Shown here piece after piece: positions 35,041-45,800 of a stretch of DNA of 64,000 nt (position 1 is its first letter; each line of letters begins with the position of its first letter). The translations under genes and the position numbers were made by a program. Source of the stretch: Dastarcus helophoroides (taxonomy: Eukaryota; Arthropoda; Insecta; Coleoptera; Bothrideridae); NCBI GenBank assembly GCA_028583605.1, contig CM053330.1, positions 24,383,233 to 24,447,232 of the forward strand, written 5' to 3'. A model generated the notes under the pieces. That model was given only the letters and a program-made list of their open reading frames with translations, was not told the DNA's origin and did no database searches.

Positions 35041-36060
35041 TCTTTTGTATTAAACCAATTTAGCTGGTGTTAAACTGGTAAAAGACTTAGGTCGTGTTTT
35101 TACACGACCTGTTTTAAACTAAAAAAAGACCAAGTCGTGTTTTTACACGATTTGTTTTAAACTAAAAAAAGACCAAGTCTGGTCTTCTATAATTTGTATT
35201 AAATTGATAAATAATGTAGTACTTTACCAGTTTAAATAAATCAGAGTATTTGTTCTTTGTTGAAATGGTAAAAGGTTAAGTCTTTTTTTATAATTTGTGT
35301 TGCATTGGAAAAAGTTGTTTCTCTGATTTCTGTCAAACTGGTAAAAAACTTGAAATGAAATCTTATTTTCTGTATTTTATATTAAACTAGTAAAAAAAAA
35401 AGTCTTTTTTTATCTAATTCGTGTTACATTGGTACAACACTTAGCCTTGTTTTATCTAATTCTTATTAAAAAAGTCGTTCATTAGTTAAGAAGAATATCT
35501 GTTGCTTTTTAATCGTTAATAAAGTTTAATAGTTATGAATAGTAAAGAAGAAATTAAAAATCATGTTTGTTAAATTAGTACAACACCAGAATGTTTCTGA
35601 TTTAAGTTAAAGTGATAAAAGACTTAAAAATTTAACAAAGATCATGATTTGCGTTAAACTGGTAAGTCTTTCTTCCTTTTAATCTATGTTGAACGGGCAA
35701 AGGATTAAGACTTTTTTCTGATTTGCGTTAAATTGGTAAAAGCCCCAAGTTTTGTTTTCACTGATTTAGCTCAAGTTGGTAAAAGACGTAAGTCGCCATC
35801 TGTTTTGTGTTGAACTAGCAAAAACACGTAAATCTTTTTATTATAATTTATTAAACTGGTAAAAGTCTTAAAAGTTGTTTTATCGTTCTTAATTTCTATT
35901 AAACTAAAAAGACCAGTCTCTTTCTAATTTAATAGAAATTAAGAACGATTTTGGTTAAATTAGTAAGTCATAAGTATTTTTTCTGATTTATGTTAAGCAG
36001 GTAAAAGACTTAGGTATATTTTTCTGATTTGTGTTAGCCTGATTAAAAAAGTGGTCGAAA
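35041..36060 (+). repeat. Satellite with GACTTAAGTC core, right part
   Basis: The same family, with a clear 43-bp direct repeat at 35091 and 35134 (GTCGTGTTTTTACACGA). A 65-bp fragment at 35480-35545 matches the foldback element at 48.9-49.1 kb. Confidence 0.65.
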
Positions 36061-36850
36061 TTGTCAAGTTTTTCTTGATATGTAAAAATAAAAAATTTTC
36101 AGACCTCCCTTCACGATGCCACCTAAAGAATATGTTGCACAGAATATAAAAGTAGAGTAATGTTTCCTACTTTGCGAGAATTTTCTAAATGCTGTCTCCA
36201 ATTATATTTTCTGAGCTTTCACATCGTCTTGCCCGCGAATTCGAGTAAGGAAGCGAATAAAATATTGACATAATCAAAGTGAAATTGTTCAGAATTGAAA
36301 CTGATCGATATCTATAGCTCTGGCACAAAATGATTTCATTAGGAAGTTGAGATTTTCTCCCACGAGTAAGACCGAATATCTCGTATACCTGTCGTTAAAA
36401 ATTGGCGCCGTAATTACAGACTTCCTCTGGTTCGGTTCCGATTTATGAATGAATTTCTCTGATCGCCCCGGGGGCGCCATTAGCCGGGCAATTAGAAAGA
36501 GTTTGAAATCTCCCTCCGCGCCGACGCCTTTTGTTTTTATTAATAACCATTCAAATTGCGGAAACATTACGAAATAATTCTGTACTTTGCGATGCAATAG
36601 AGCAGTAATAAGCATTCTATATTTAAACGATTTCGGTTTCGGCGGATTCAAAGTGATATTTTCGACGTTCATTGGCAACTTTCTAATAATCTATTTCCAC
36701 AATACGAAGGAAAATGAAAATGATGCGTTGCGTGATACATATCACACATGAAACCGTTAACTTGTGTCGTTTTTAGGGAAAATTTCTGCCGGCTGATGGT
36801 GAAGAGCTATTAGTGGCGGTAAAACTTCGTTTGTTTGTTTAGTTCCTCAT
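36061..36850. other. GC-richer non-repetitive island, possible enhancer
   Basis: 36180-36700 stands out from the AT-rich surroundings, with blocks such as GATCGCCCCGGGGGCGCCAT and CCCTCCGCGCCGACGCC and several GGAA/TTCC ETS-type cores. The 129-codon minus-strand frame (36289-36678) has no known domain, and its openness may follow from composition. Confidence 0.3.
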
Positions 36851-37059
36851 GGAACAAACTACCATGTTATGGGCGAAAGAAAGAGAAAACACAATATTTA
36901 AAAAGTGAAAATTTTGATATTTTCAAATATTTCTTGAAATATTTAAGCTCACTTTTATGTTTTTAATATCGTTCTTGATTTCTTGTTAGAAGCTTAGGGG
37001 TTTTTCCTGCAATTTTAAATGTTTACTTCGAAATCTGAAGTTTATAATTCATTATTAGG

Positions 37060-37845
37060 GATCTGTATCATAAAAAGAAAAAACGGAACCCGCCCATCCG
37101 TCTGTGACAAACAGGTTTTTCTCGAAAATTATGTAACCTAAAAATTCGAAATTTTGCACAGCATCAGTTTTCGATGACTAACGCAAATCGATTGGAAAAA
37201 GAACCTATTTTATAATAAAACGGGGAATTAATTTGATCTCTATAAAATCAAGTTTTAGTTAATATATCGTGTAAGGTATCATTTGTAAGAGTTACCTTTA
37301 AGGATATTAAAATATTTTTTTTATAATTTTCGGTCCAATGGTCTTAAAGGTACAGCTCAAAATGTGTCAGAAATGATCGTCCCTCCCCCTTGTTCTCCTA
37401 GGTTTCCAAAGATAAAATTTAGATTTTAAAGGGTCAATAGACATTGGACCATAGATTATCGGAAAATTGCAGGTTTTTTCGATGTCGTAATAGTTGTTGA
37501 AAAAAAAAATATGAAAAAATAGGTGCTTGCATTCCAAGGCTTTTTGATCTATATAGAAATATTTTTTTTTACATAAAAAACTTCATTTAGTTGAAAGATA
37601 GAATGCAGATCAAATTTGTCTTTTACATTCTTTCATTTAGACGAATATTTTCGTAGTTAGTACTAGTTTATTAAATTGAACGCAACGCAGAGTATAACAT
37701 AAGAAAATTTGGATAAAATTTCAAATTCATATGTACATAAGTAAAAATGATTTAACTTCGTCTATTGACTGTTCACTGCAGTAATTGGTACGGAACCCTG
37801 ATTGTGCCAGGTCGACTCGCTCCTGGCTGATTTATTGTTCTTAAT
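37060..37845. repeat. Possible dispersed element bracketed by CGGAACCC motifs
   Basis: The left edge has AAAACGGAACCCGCCCATCC with CGTCTGTGACAAACAGG. The right edge has GGTACGGAACCCTGATTGTG followed by a GGTCGACTCGCTCCTGGCTG palindrome-like block. From memory this arrangement recalls a widespread insect dispersed repeat, but no family was confirmed. No transposase frame is seen. Confidence 0.35.
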
Positions 37846-38386
37846 TTCTTTTTTAAAATTACGAATTTTAAAGTCGAAGTTTCAACTTTAAATCGAACTA
37901 AAACTTTTGGTGAAAATTTTATGGTTAGTCTTTTTTTCTTTAAGCCCAGTTCACTCGCAAGGGGTAACTTTATCACACTTCGAGTAGATTACAACCCAAA
38001 TATCGATTTTTTTTTTCGAATTTTTAATTTTGATTTTTTTCATTGTGAAGTTGTCTGAAACGGGGGTTAAAATTTAAAGGATAGTAACGAGTCAAGTGGG
38101 GTATCATATAGAAGCGCAGTTTGTGTGCCCAGCCTATCAGAATTTTAATTGTCGCTCTTATAGTTTTGAGTTAAAAAAAAGAAATATGTTTCTCGAAAGT
38201 ATAAAAAGTCTGTAATAATTCCCCTATATAGTCATGGGATTATTACAGGAAAACTAAAAGAGTTTCACTACAATATTTAATTTCCAAATAATTAAAAAAA
38301 ATACAAGAAACAAATTTCGTTATGCCGTGATGGCTCTAATTATTCCTAATAAATAAAAACATGTAATACTGAAGATCATTTTAGAT
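37846..38386. other. Unassigned AT-rich sequence
   Basis: No gene, repeat family or element boundary was recognised. Confidence 0.35.
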
Positions 38387-41167
38387 CCAGGGTTCCCTAC
38401 CTTTTTTTACGGTAAGCCTCCCCTGAATATGAAACATATAATCATGCCCCCCTTTTAAATATTTTTCATTGCTACAATAAAAAAAATTCGCAACATTTAT
38501 TTCCCAATTATGAAATAAATTAAAACAAACTTTGATGTTCACGAAAATGTTAAAAACTGTAAATTTTAAAAATTTCGAAATTCTCAAAAAATGTTAAAAT
38601 TTTGGAAGAAGGGCAAAATTTGAAAAATGTCGAAATTTTCATTGAGTTAAAAATCTTCAAAAAAAAATATAAACTTCAAAAGAAAGTCGAAATTTTGAAA
38701 AAAAAATTCTTAGTTAAACAAATTTCAAAAAAGGGAAGAATTTTGAGAAAAATTTCCAACATTTTCAAAAAGGCCAAGATTTTCAAAAAAAAAAAGGTCA
38801 AAATTTTAAAAAATACATAGAAAATTTGAAAAAAAAACTCGATATTTTGAAGCTAAAATTTCGAAAAGCGGAGAATTTTTCATTATAAAATGTTAACATT
38901 TTCAAAAAAGTGAAGAACTTCAAAAAAGGTCAAAATTATAAAAAATAGTTGAAAATTTCAAAAAAGGATAAAATTTGAAGAACTAGGAAGATTTAAGAAA
39001 AACTAAATTTGCCAAATAACTCAAAATTTTTGAAACCAAATTTTATAGACTAATTGAAAAAAGTTATATTTTCGAAAATGTTTACCAAAAAGTAGAAGTT
39101 TAAGATAAAATCCAAATTTTGTAAATGTCGAAACTTAAAAAGTTAAAGTTTTAAAGTCAAAATTTTTAAAACCTAACTTGAAGATTTGCAAAAATTCAAC
39201 AATTTAAAAAAGGAGAGATTGAGATTTAAAAAAAACTCGAAATTGTCGAAAAAATCTAAATTTTGGAAGATCCAAATTTTCAACAAAGATCGACATTTTT
39301 GAAAAGTTCCAAACTTAAAAACAGTCAAAATTAGAGAAAAAAAAAGTAGAAGTTTTGAAAAGCATCGAAGATTGGAGAAAAAGTCGAAAATTTTAAAGAG
39401 TACCAAATTTTAAAATAAATGCTTTTTAAAAAATTTCAACCTTTCAAAAATCTCGACTTTTCAAACAAGTCGAAAGCTTAAAACAATCAAAATTTTGTAA
39501 AATGTCAAAGTCAAATTTAAAAAACAACGAAAGTTTGTAAAAAGTCGAAATTTTCAAATAAGTAATTTAAAGAAAAATCGAAATCTTGAAAAATACAACA
39601 GTTCAAAAATTTAACATTTTTAAAAAGTCAAAATTTCCAAAAAATCAAAGTTTTGAAATCACTCAAAATTTTTGAAGCCAAATTTTATAGACTAATTGAA
39701 AAAAGTTATATTTTGGAAAGAGTTAAAATTTTCGAAAATGTTTAACAAGAAGTTTTAAAATAAATTCCAAATTTGATAAAAATGTTGAAACTTAAAAAAG
39801 TCGAAATTTTAAAGTCAAAATTTTCAAAACCTGATTACTTTAAACCTTGAAAAAAGTCAACAATTTAAAAAAGAATGGATATTTTGAAAGAAAGCTTAAG
39901 TTATTAGAAATCTTCCGATTAAAAAAAAAACTAGAAATTGTCGAAAAAAATCTAAATTTTGAAAGATCCAAATTTTCAACAAAGATCGACATTTTTAAAA
40001 AGTTCGAAACTCAAAAACAGTTGAAATTAAAAAAAAGTAGAAATAAAAAACATCGAAGATTGGAGAAAAAGTCGAAAATTTTAAAGAGCTCCAAATTTTA
40101 AAAAAACGAATTCTTAATTTTAAAATGAAAGGTTTTCAAAAAATTTCAACCTTTCAAAAACCTCGACATTTTCAAACAAATCGAAAGCTTAAAACAATCA
40201 AAATTTTGTAAAATGTCAAAGTAAAATTAAAAAAAAAACGAAAGTTTGTAAAAAGTCGCAATTTTCAAATAAGTAATTTAAAGAAAAATCGAAATCTTGA
40301 AAAATACAACAGTTCAAAAATTTAACATTTTAAAAAAGTCAAAATTTCCAAAAAAATCAAAGTTTTGAAATCACTCAAAATTTTTGAAGCCAAATTTTGT
40401 GGACTAATTGAAATAAGTTATATTTTGGAAAGTGTCAAGATTTTCGAAAATGTTTAACAAAAAGTGGAAGTTTTAAAATAAAATCCAAATTTTGTATATG
40501 TTGAAACTTAAAAAAGTCGAAGTTTTAAAGCCAAAATTTTCAAAACCTATCTTGAAGGCTTGAAAAAGGTCAACAATTTAATGGATATTTTGAAAGGAAG
40601 CTTAAATTATCAGAAATCTTGGGATTTAAAAAAAAACTCGAAATTGCCGAAAAAATCTAAATTTTGGAACATCCAAATTTTCAACAAAGGTCGACATTTT
40701 TGAAAAGTTCGAAAAAGTAGAAATGAAAAACGTCGAAGATTGGAGAAAAAGTCGAAAATTTTAAAGAGCTCCAAATTTTAAAAAAACGAATTCCTAATTT
40801 TAAAATAAAAGGTTTTCAATAAATTTCAACCTTTCAAAAACTTCGACATTTTCAAACAAATCGAAAGCTTAAAACAATCAAAATTTTGTAAAATGTCAAA
40901 GTCAAGTTTTAAAAAACCAAAGTTTTTAAAAATCCAACAGTTCAAAAATTTGACATTTTGAAAAAGTCAAAATTTCCAAAACATCAAAGTTTTGAAATCA
41001 GTCGAAACATTCAAAAAGTAAAATTTTTAAAATAATTTTTTTTGTATAAAAAATCTAATTTTGAAAAGTAAAATGTTAAAAAAACGATTTTTTTTAATGA
41101 CGTGCTTATGTGGCTCCCCTCTTTACGCTCCCCTAAAGAAACGCGCCCCTCTGGTTGGAAAGTCCTG
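38387..41167. mobile_element. hAT-like non-autonomous element filled with A-rich repeat and a higher-order array
   Basis: The left end CCAGGGTTCCCTACC is followed by TTTTTTTACGG and C-rich words. The right end reverse-complements to CAGGACTTTCCAACCAGAGG. The outer 8-mers TTTTAGAT (38379-38386) and TTTTAGAG (41168-41175) agree 7 of 8. The interior is A-type degenerate repeat, and from about 39010 to 41010 it is three copies of a 640-710-bp higher-order unit. No transposase is encoded. The size (about 2.8 kb) matches the elements at 12572 and 22880. Confidence 0.65.
39010..41010 (+). repeat. Higher-order tandem repeat, three ~640-710-bp units
   Basis: The landmark CAAATTTTATAGACTAATTG recurs at about 39038, 39680 and (as CAAATTTTGTGGACTAATTG) 40391, spacings near 642 and 712. 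Other landmarks (ATCGAAATCTTGAAAAATAC, ATCCAAATTTTCAACAAAG) recur in the same order. Units 2 and 3 are visibly closer to each other than either is to the basic short repeat. Confidence 0.8.
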
Positions 41168-42028
41168 TTTTAGAGAACAATATGTTTTTGGATTAAAGTT
41201 GTTTACATGTTGTTTAAATTGTATTCTAAAATTTTCAGTTTAAGCTGTTTTAAACTGGTTAAAATCTATATTTCCAACAGATTTAAGCAACAATCTAAAT
41301 TTGAAGATGTAATCTTGTTCAATTTCGAAGCGAAATCGATTTGAAAATTTCAGTGCATTCTTTTTTCGATAGTTGAATATCAAACTTGTTTCTTTTGGTG
41401 TGCCAGGAAAAAAATTGCAAATGCGGGACATTTAACAGAAAAGTCAAATATTGTTAACCTTACAAACGTAAATAAAAAGTAATGAAACAAAAGCAAAATA
41501 ACAAAACAATTTATCAGAAAACCATCTATAAGTCTTAGTTTACAGTACGAATGAAATTTTTAAATCGATTTTGCTTGAAAATGGACACTAGATCGAAATT
41601 AAACAAGAATTTTTGTCAAAAACTTCAAATAATTGGGTATAAAAGTTAGCACCTTATTTATATACACCCCTGCTTAAAATTTCGAAACGTGGATTATGCC
41701 GATTTCTGGAAATAAAAATTTAACGACTGACCAACATATTAGGTTACGTCGTTTGAAAGCTATTTAGTAAAAATCATTTTCGGAATCATCCCTCCAAGGG
41801 GCAACGGCTCCCTCATAGAAGGCATTTCCGAGATAAACTTATAATGGTTTCCTTAAAAGTTCAACTTGCAGCTCCGGAACTCTGAATACTTTATTAAATA
41901 ATACTTTGTGGTATAATGTGTTTCAGTAAATGTAAATTTCTCGGAATCGCCACCAGATAAGAGCCACAAAGCACAACATACTAAATTTAACGGATTATAT
42001 GACTTTTAAATATAGCAGCATTTCTTAA
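41168..42028. other. Unassigned sequence
   Basis: Ordinary AT-rich intronic sequence. GGAATCATCCCTCCAAGGGG near 41791 is the only GC-rich block. No gene is seen. Confidence 0.35.
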
Positions 42029-42406
42029 CGGTGCGTTTACACTAGACACTTTATTCCGTATATTTCTCTCTGACATAAATATGTTTTCTCTCTGACATAA
42101 GTGTCAACTATCCTGACAGAAGCTCTCCGAGACTTATCTACACAGCTGGGAGGAGATAGATAAGTTTTAGCTCTCCTGAGAGAAGCTACCTCCTTCCAGC
42201 TTGTAGATAAGTCTCGGATAGCTTCTCTCAGGATAGTTGACACTTATACATAAGACTTATCTACACAGGTGGGAGGAGATAGATAAGTGTCAACTATCCT
42301 GAGATAAGCTATCTCCTCCCAGCTGTGTTGATAGGTCTCGGATAGCTTCCCTCGGGATAGTTGAGAGAGAAATGTATGGAATAAAGTGTCTAATCTAAAA
42401 GCACCC
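42029..42406. mobile_element. PIF/Harbinger-like MITE with internally rearranged inverted repeats
   Basis: The ends CGGTGCGTTTACACTAGACA and (reverse complement of right) GGGTGCTTTTAGATTAGACA are followed on both sides by CTTTATTCC. They form ~45-bp terminal inverted repeats. TAA flanks both sides (42026-42028, 42407-42409), the 3-bp duplication typical of PIF/Harbinger. The 378-bp body is built from direct and inverted copies of ACTTATCTACACAGCTGGGA and AGATAGATAAG blocks. It is non-coding. Confidence 0.75.
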
Positions 42407-42409
42407 TAA

Positions 42410-44051
42410 AGAATTTAACCTATACTATTGTCATCTTTAAATTATTTATTATTAGGTAGTTTTTCTTAATGCTGTTTGTGACAGATAATTATACGTTATC
42501 GTTGTACACAAATCGTATTTGTTTTGATTATTCTCAGTTGGAAAATTTCTGGTGAACTGAGGATTCTGATAACTAATTTGTAACAGACAGCAACTTCCGA
42601 TGACGCATTTCTGCCCTTTAATTACCAAATTGGTGAAAATATTTGTAATAGTTATTCATAAAAGGTTATTAGGTTTCAAATTTTCCTTTCTTCACGATTC
42701 ATTTTAGCAACAGGTTTTTTTTATAAATAATTTAAAGATGTTGGAATTTTAACAATAAAAAGGAATATTAATTATTGTGATTAGCATTAGCCATTATCGC
42801 GCAGAAGTCAGATGAGTTTTTCAACCAATATCTAAAATATTTAACAAAAATTGACGTTATTATTTTTACGTAAATTCGGGAAATACATTATATTCGAAAT
42901 GTTTTATTCCCTACCTAAAAGATTTTTTTCTTAAAACTTCGATTTATGCTCGATTTTTTTTATTAAAAATAATTCCAGGTTTCTTAATTTTTTTATTTTT
43001 TTTAAGATTTAAATTGTATACAGGAAAATTTTAGAATTTTTTAAGAATTATAGGTTATATTTTCAAACGTTTAGTCTTTTTCAAGCTAAAACAAATTAAG
43101 TGTAATTTTATAGTTTATAGTCTTCTTAAAATTCCACGTTTATACTTTAAACCTTAATTTTTTTCCTAAAAGTTCCGTTAAAATCTGAAAATCTCTTCTA
43201 AAAAAAAACGGCTTTATTTTCGAAATTTTTCTAGACATTTTTAATCCATATTAAACAGTTTAACCATTCTGAGTTGCTTCCACAATTGTGACTTTTCATA
43301 TAATTACAAGTTTTCAATCATTATGTTTTTTTTTGCAAAAGTAATTTTAGGTCTGATTTTTTAGCCAAACGGAATTTTCTTTTTTTTACTCCACCCGAAG
43401 CAACTAAATCGCCATTTTAAAGAACGTGAAATAAAATTATTCAGACTATCCCGATTCTAATAATATCCCAAAACCCAATGGACGCGGGATAACATGGTTA
43501 TATTCGTTTTTAGTGGAGAAAGAAAATCGGTTAAATAAGCAAAGTAATGCGAAATTTTATGCCCATCAAAATGCCATCGAGAGAACAATTGAATACCAAC
43601 TAGTTTAGATTTTATTAAAAAAAAAGTGAAATACATCATTTTTTAAAATTTGCTGTAACTTCATCTGTAGCCCGGTTGAAAAAAAAATTTTAGTCATTTT
43701 TGCTTACTTTTCAAAAGCTCTACAGAGGCAGAGTTAACTGTTTTTCTTGTTAAATAATTTCTGATAAAATTATGGCAACTTTGTTTTTTTTATGGACACC
43801 ATATTGAATTTTATCATTTTTAAATTAAGTACAATTTTTTCAAATTAAGAGTCCAAAATTTGGTCCACAATTAGGTTTATGTTTTGTTATAGATTAGTAT
43901 AGAAAACATTCAAATCAAGAGCTTAAAATCGTTCAAAATGAAACAAAGTTGTATCCAGTGGCTGTTAAAACGATGAATCCCTTGAGCATCTGAAGGCACA
44001 CATGCGAGCCAGATGTAAACCGTCTTAAGGAGCAAGAATGTTAATCCGTAC
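42410..44051. other. AT-rich sequence adjoining candidate exon 1
   Basis: It carries no recognised element. 42950-43420 includes eroded T-rich words. On the pnt model this is the first 1.6 kb of intron 1. Confidence 0.4.
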
Positions 44052-44124
44052 CTTTTTGCCTGCTAAACGCCTTCATTGTTTTTATGCCCATCCCGCCGTA
44101 AGGTGTCCAAGTATCTATGTACAT
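44052..44124 (-). CDS. pnt: Candidate first coding exon of pnt
   Basis: Reading down the minus strand, ATG at 44124-44122 opens MYIDTWTPYGGMGIKTMKAF and the exon continues SRQK, ending with one base of the next codon before the donor AAAAAG|GTACGG at 44051. The phase-1 end fits the phase-1 start of the exon at 3702-3818, giving [14 protein letters not shown] across the junction. An in-frame TAG sits two codons upstream of this ATG, so the frame starts here. The second ATG (44091-44089, MGIKTMKAF) has the better context, GGCGGGATGG, and could be used instead. There is no repeat similarity. The short N-terminal peptide before the LTP motif resembles the short leader of ETS1/2-type proteins in length, but its sequence was not recognised. 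The assignment rests on strand, splice site, phase and the flanking promoter-like region. Confidence 0.55.
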
Positions 44125-44296
44125 TGACTAGGATAAACAGTAACACTCACACAACGAATAAACAACCCCAAAGGGCACATAACACTAATCCACACTAAGT
44201 CCGTCGATATGTCCAAAGATCGTCGCAGAAAACGTTCATGGTTGTCGCGAGACAAATTCGCCGCAAGTCTTTTTTCGATCGGGATTAATTATAAAA
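44125..44296 (-). promoter_or_regulatory. pnt: Putative 5' leader and core promoter of pnt exon 1
   Basis: On the minus strand a TATA-like TTTTATAATTAATC lies at about 44296-44283, some 160 bp upstream of the first ATG. Between them is a CpG-containing leader with two short upstream open frames. One starts ATGAACGTTTTC and is short. The other starts ATGTGCCCTTTG and runs past the main ATG in another frame. The transcription start is not defined. Confidence 0.4.
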
Positions 44297-44850
44297 CGCG
44301 CTCCAACGAGACTCCACACACTGACACTGTTCTATTTCGGACGTTCTGGAAATAACGACACTTTTCTTTGGCCGAGGCACTATTTGCGCTAATTGTTCCG
44401 CAGTCGCTTTCAAACCTCGACTCAATCCGTTATCGACTCGCGCGGACCAAAAAAAAAATTTGTGCGAATTTCTTGGGACGCGGCGCTCCTCCGCAACAGC
44501 TTTCGGTTGCACAAAGAAGAGGTTAAGTTGCGCACCTGTGCGGCAAGCTGTTTCAATAGTTTGTGTTCTGTTGTACTGAAAGCGCTCGATTCTCCCACCA
44601 TGTGTTCATCGAGTTATGAATGAATGAATAGCCTCGTCGCTGGGTGCCCTGTAGTAGCAGCGTTCACGACCGGATCTGACGACACTGATGTTGCATTTCG
44701 TACCGATCTACGTCGGCTGGGGCGGCCACAAGAACTATGTTTAAGGTTCGACAGCTTGCCTAATTTCGCTCACGTTACTTCATTTACGATTCATCACGAG
44801 TACACTATTTTTTTTTTAAATCTAATTTGATCTTTTGTACATCACGACGG
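44297..44850 (-). promoter_or_regulatory. CpG-richer region upstream of candidate pnt promoter
   Basis: It is distinctly GC- and CpG-richer than anything nearby (for example GTTATCGACTCGCGCGGACC and GGGACGCGGCGCTCCTCCGC). Overlapping open frames occur on both strands here (44285-44830), as expected of GC-rich DNA; none has a known domain. It is best read as promoter-proximal DNA. Confidence 0.4.
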
Positions 44851-45800
44851 ATGGTCATATGGATCAAATGGTATTTGAAAGTATCCTAATTTATAGACTT
44901 GGCAAGACGAATTAGATTTTGCAAGCAAAATTGAGCTGCTATTCGTCATTTGGACACTTAAAGCGTTTATAGTTACAAGGTCACAGAAAGTGACATTTTA
45001 AATCACTGGTAGTTCTGTTCTAGTGGCACTTCGGCACTTTCTGGCACCAAATTTGAACTCAGGGTATCCAAACTAGTCAGAAAACGCCAATTAAATTCAT
45101 AATTTCTACAGTCGAATTTTCAACATGTCCTATTAAAAAAATATCTTTACATTATTTTTGCTAAGCCAAAAAAAAAGGTCGTCGAATTAGGAAAATTAAT
45201 TCAAATAACATCCGAAATTATAAGAAACATTTATATCAGTTTCGGTTACGGATTCAGATATTTTTTTATTTCGGATATCCGACGAATTTTGCTAGAGCTA
45301 AGGAGCTCCCAACACCCTCATTTTAAATATGCTTTACTATAGAGATCTTGGTACATAGCATTTAATCTGCAAAGGAAAATGGCCCTACAAGAGATTAAAT
45401 TTCAAGATTACCGAAAATAAAATAAAACGCTTTTACATCCTAAACTTAGCCTGAGCAAAGTAGTCAGAAAATGACAACTAAATTCAAAATTTGTACAATC
45501 GAATATTCTAACCCCCTAACGTATCAAAAAAATATCAATTTTTCGAAAGTGGTTAAATTAGTATTTTAAATCCTCTATTTTAGAGATCCTGGTATGCAGA
45601 ATTCAAATCTGCAAAAAAAATTCTGCAATGATTCTTCGTTTGGGCGTTAAAACATTAAAATTTTCGAAAAATCGAATAAAGTCGAAAATTAACGTTAAGC
45701 AAATGGCATTTGTATCCCAATTTATAGATTTTGACACAATAAATTCGAATTTGCATAAAAAACCGAGCTATGCTACAAGCACATAAAGTTTCAAAAAAAA
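44851..45800 (+). repeat. Degenerate mid-length repeat (GAGATCTTGGTACATAG family)
   Basis: Blocks such as AGAGATCTTGGTACATAGCA, AGAGATCCTGGTATGCAGAA, AATCTGCAAA and AGTCAGAAAACGCCAATTAA recur at intervals of roughly 240-450 bp, and again at 49430-49790. The unit is poorly conserved and no gene is present. Confidence 0.5.

Larger units (their letters stand above)
3819..44051 (-). other. pnt: Putative ~40-kb first intron of pnt
   Basis: This joins the candidate exon 1 donor (GTACGG at 44051-44046) to the exon 2 acceptor (AG at 3820-3819). Both are phase 1; joining G to AT gives an Asp codon between RQK and IPTQ. The span is filled by transposons and repeats, with a few GC-richer, non-repetitive islands (18.0-18.4, 26.0-27.3, 34.1-34.6, 36.2-36.8 kb) that could hold intronic enhancers. 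The junction is inferred and unsupported by transcript data. Other alternative exons may lie inside. Confidence 0.5.

Noticed and set aside
36289..36678. 129-codon minus-strand open frame
   Set aside because: No recognisable domain, no splice or start context, and it lies in a GC-richer island where open frames arise easily.
39010..41010. CRISPR-like array
   Set aside because: Repeats are degenerate, spacers are not unique, and the sequence is eukaryotic; this is a higher-order tandem repeat.
44285..44830. Three overlapping open frames upstream of candidate pnt exon 1
   Set aside because: They occur on both strands of a CpG-rich stretch without domains; promoter-proximal DNA is the simpler reading.
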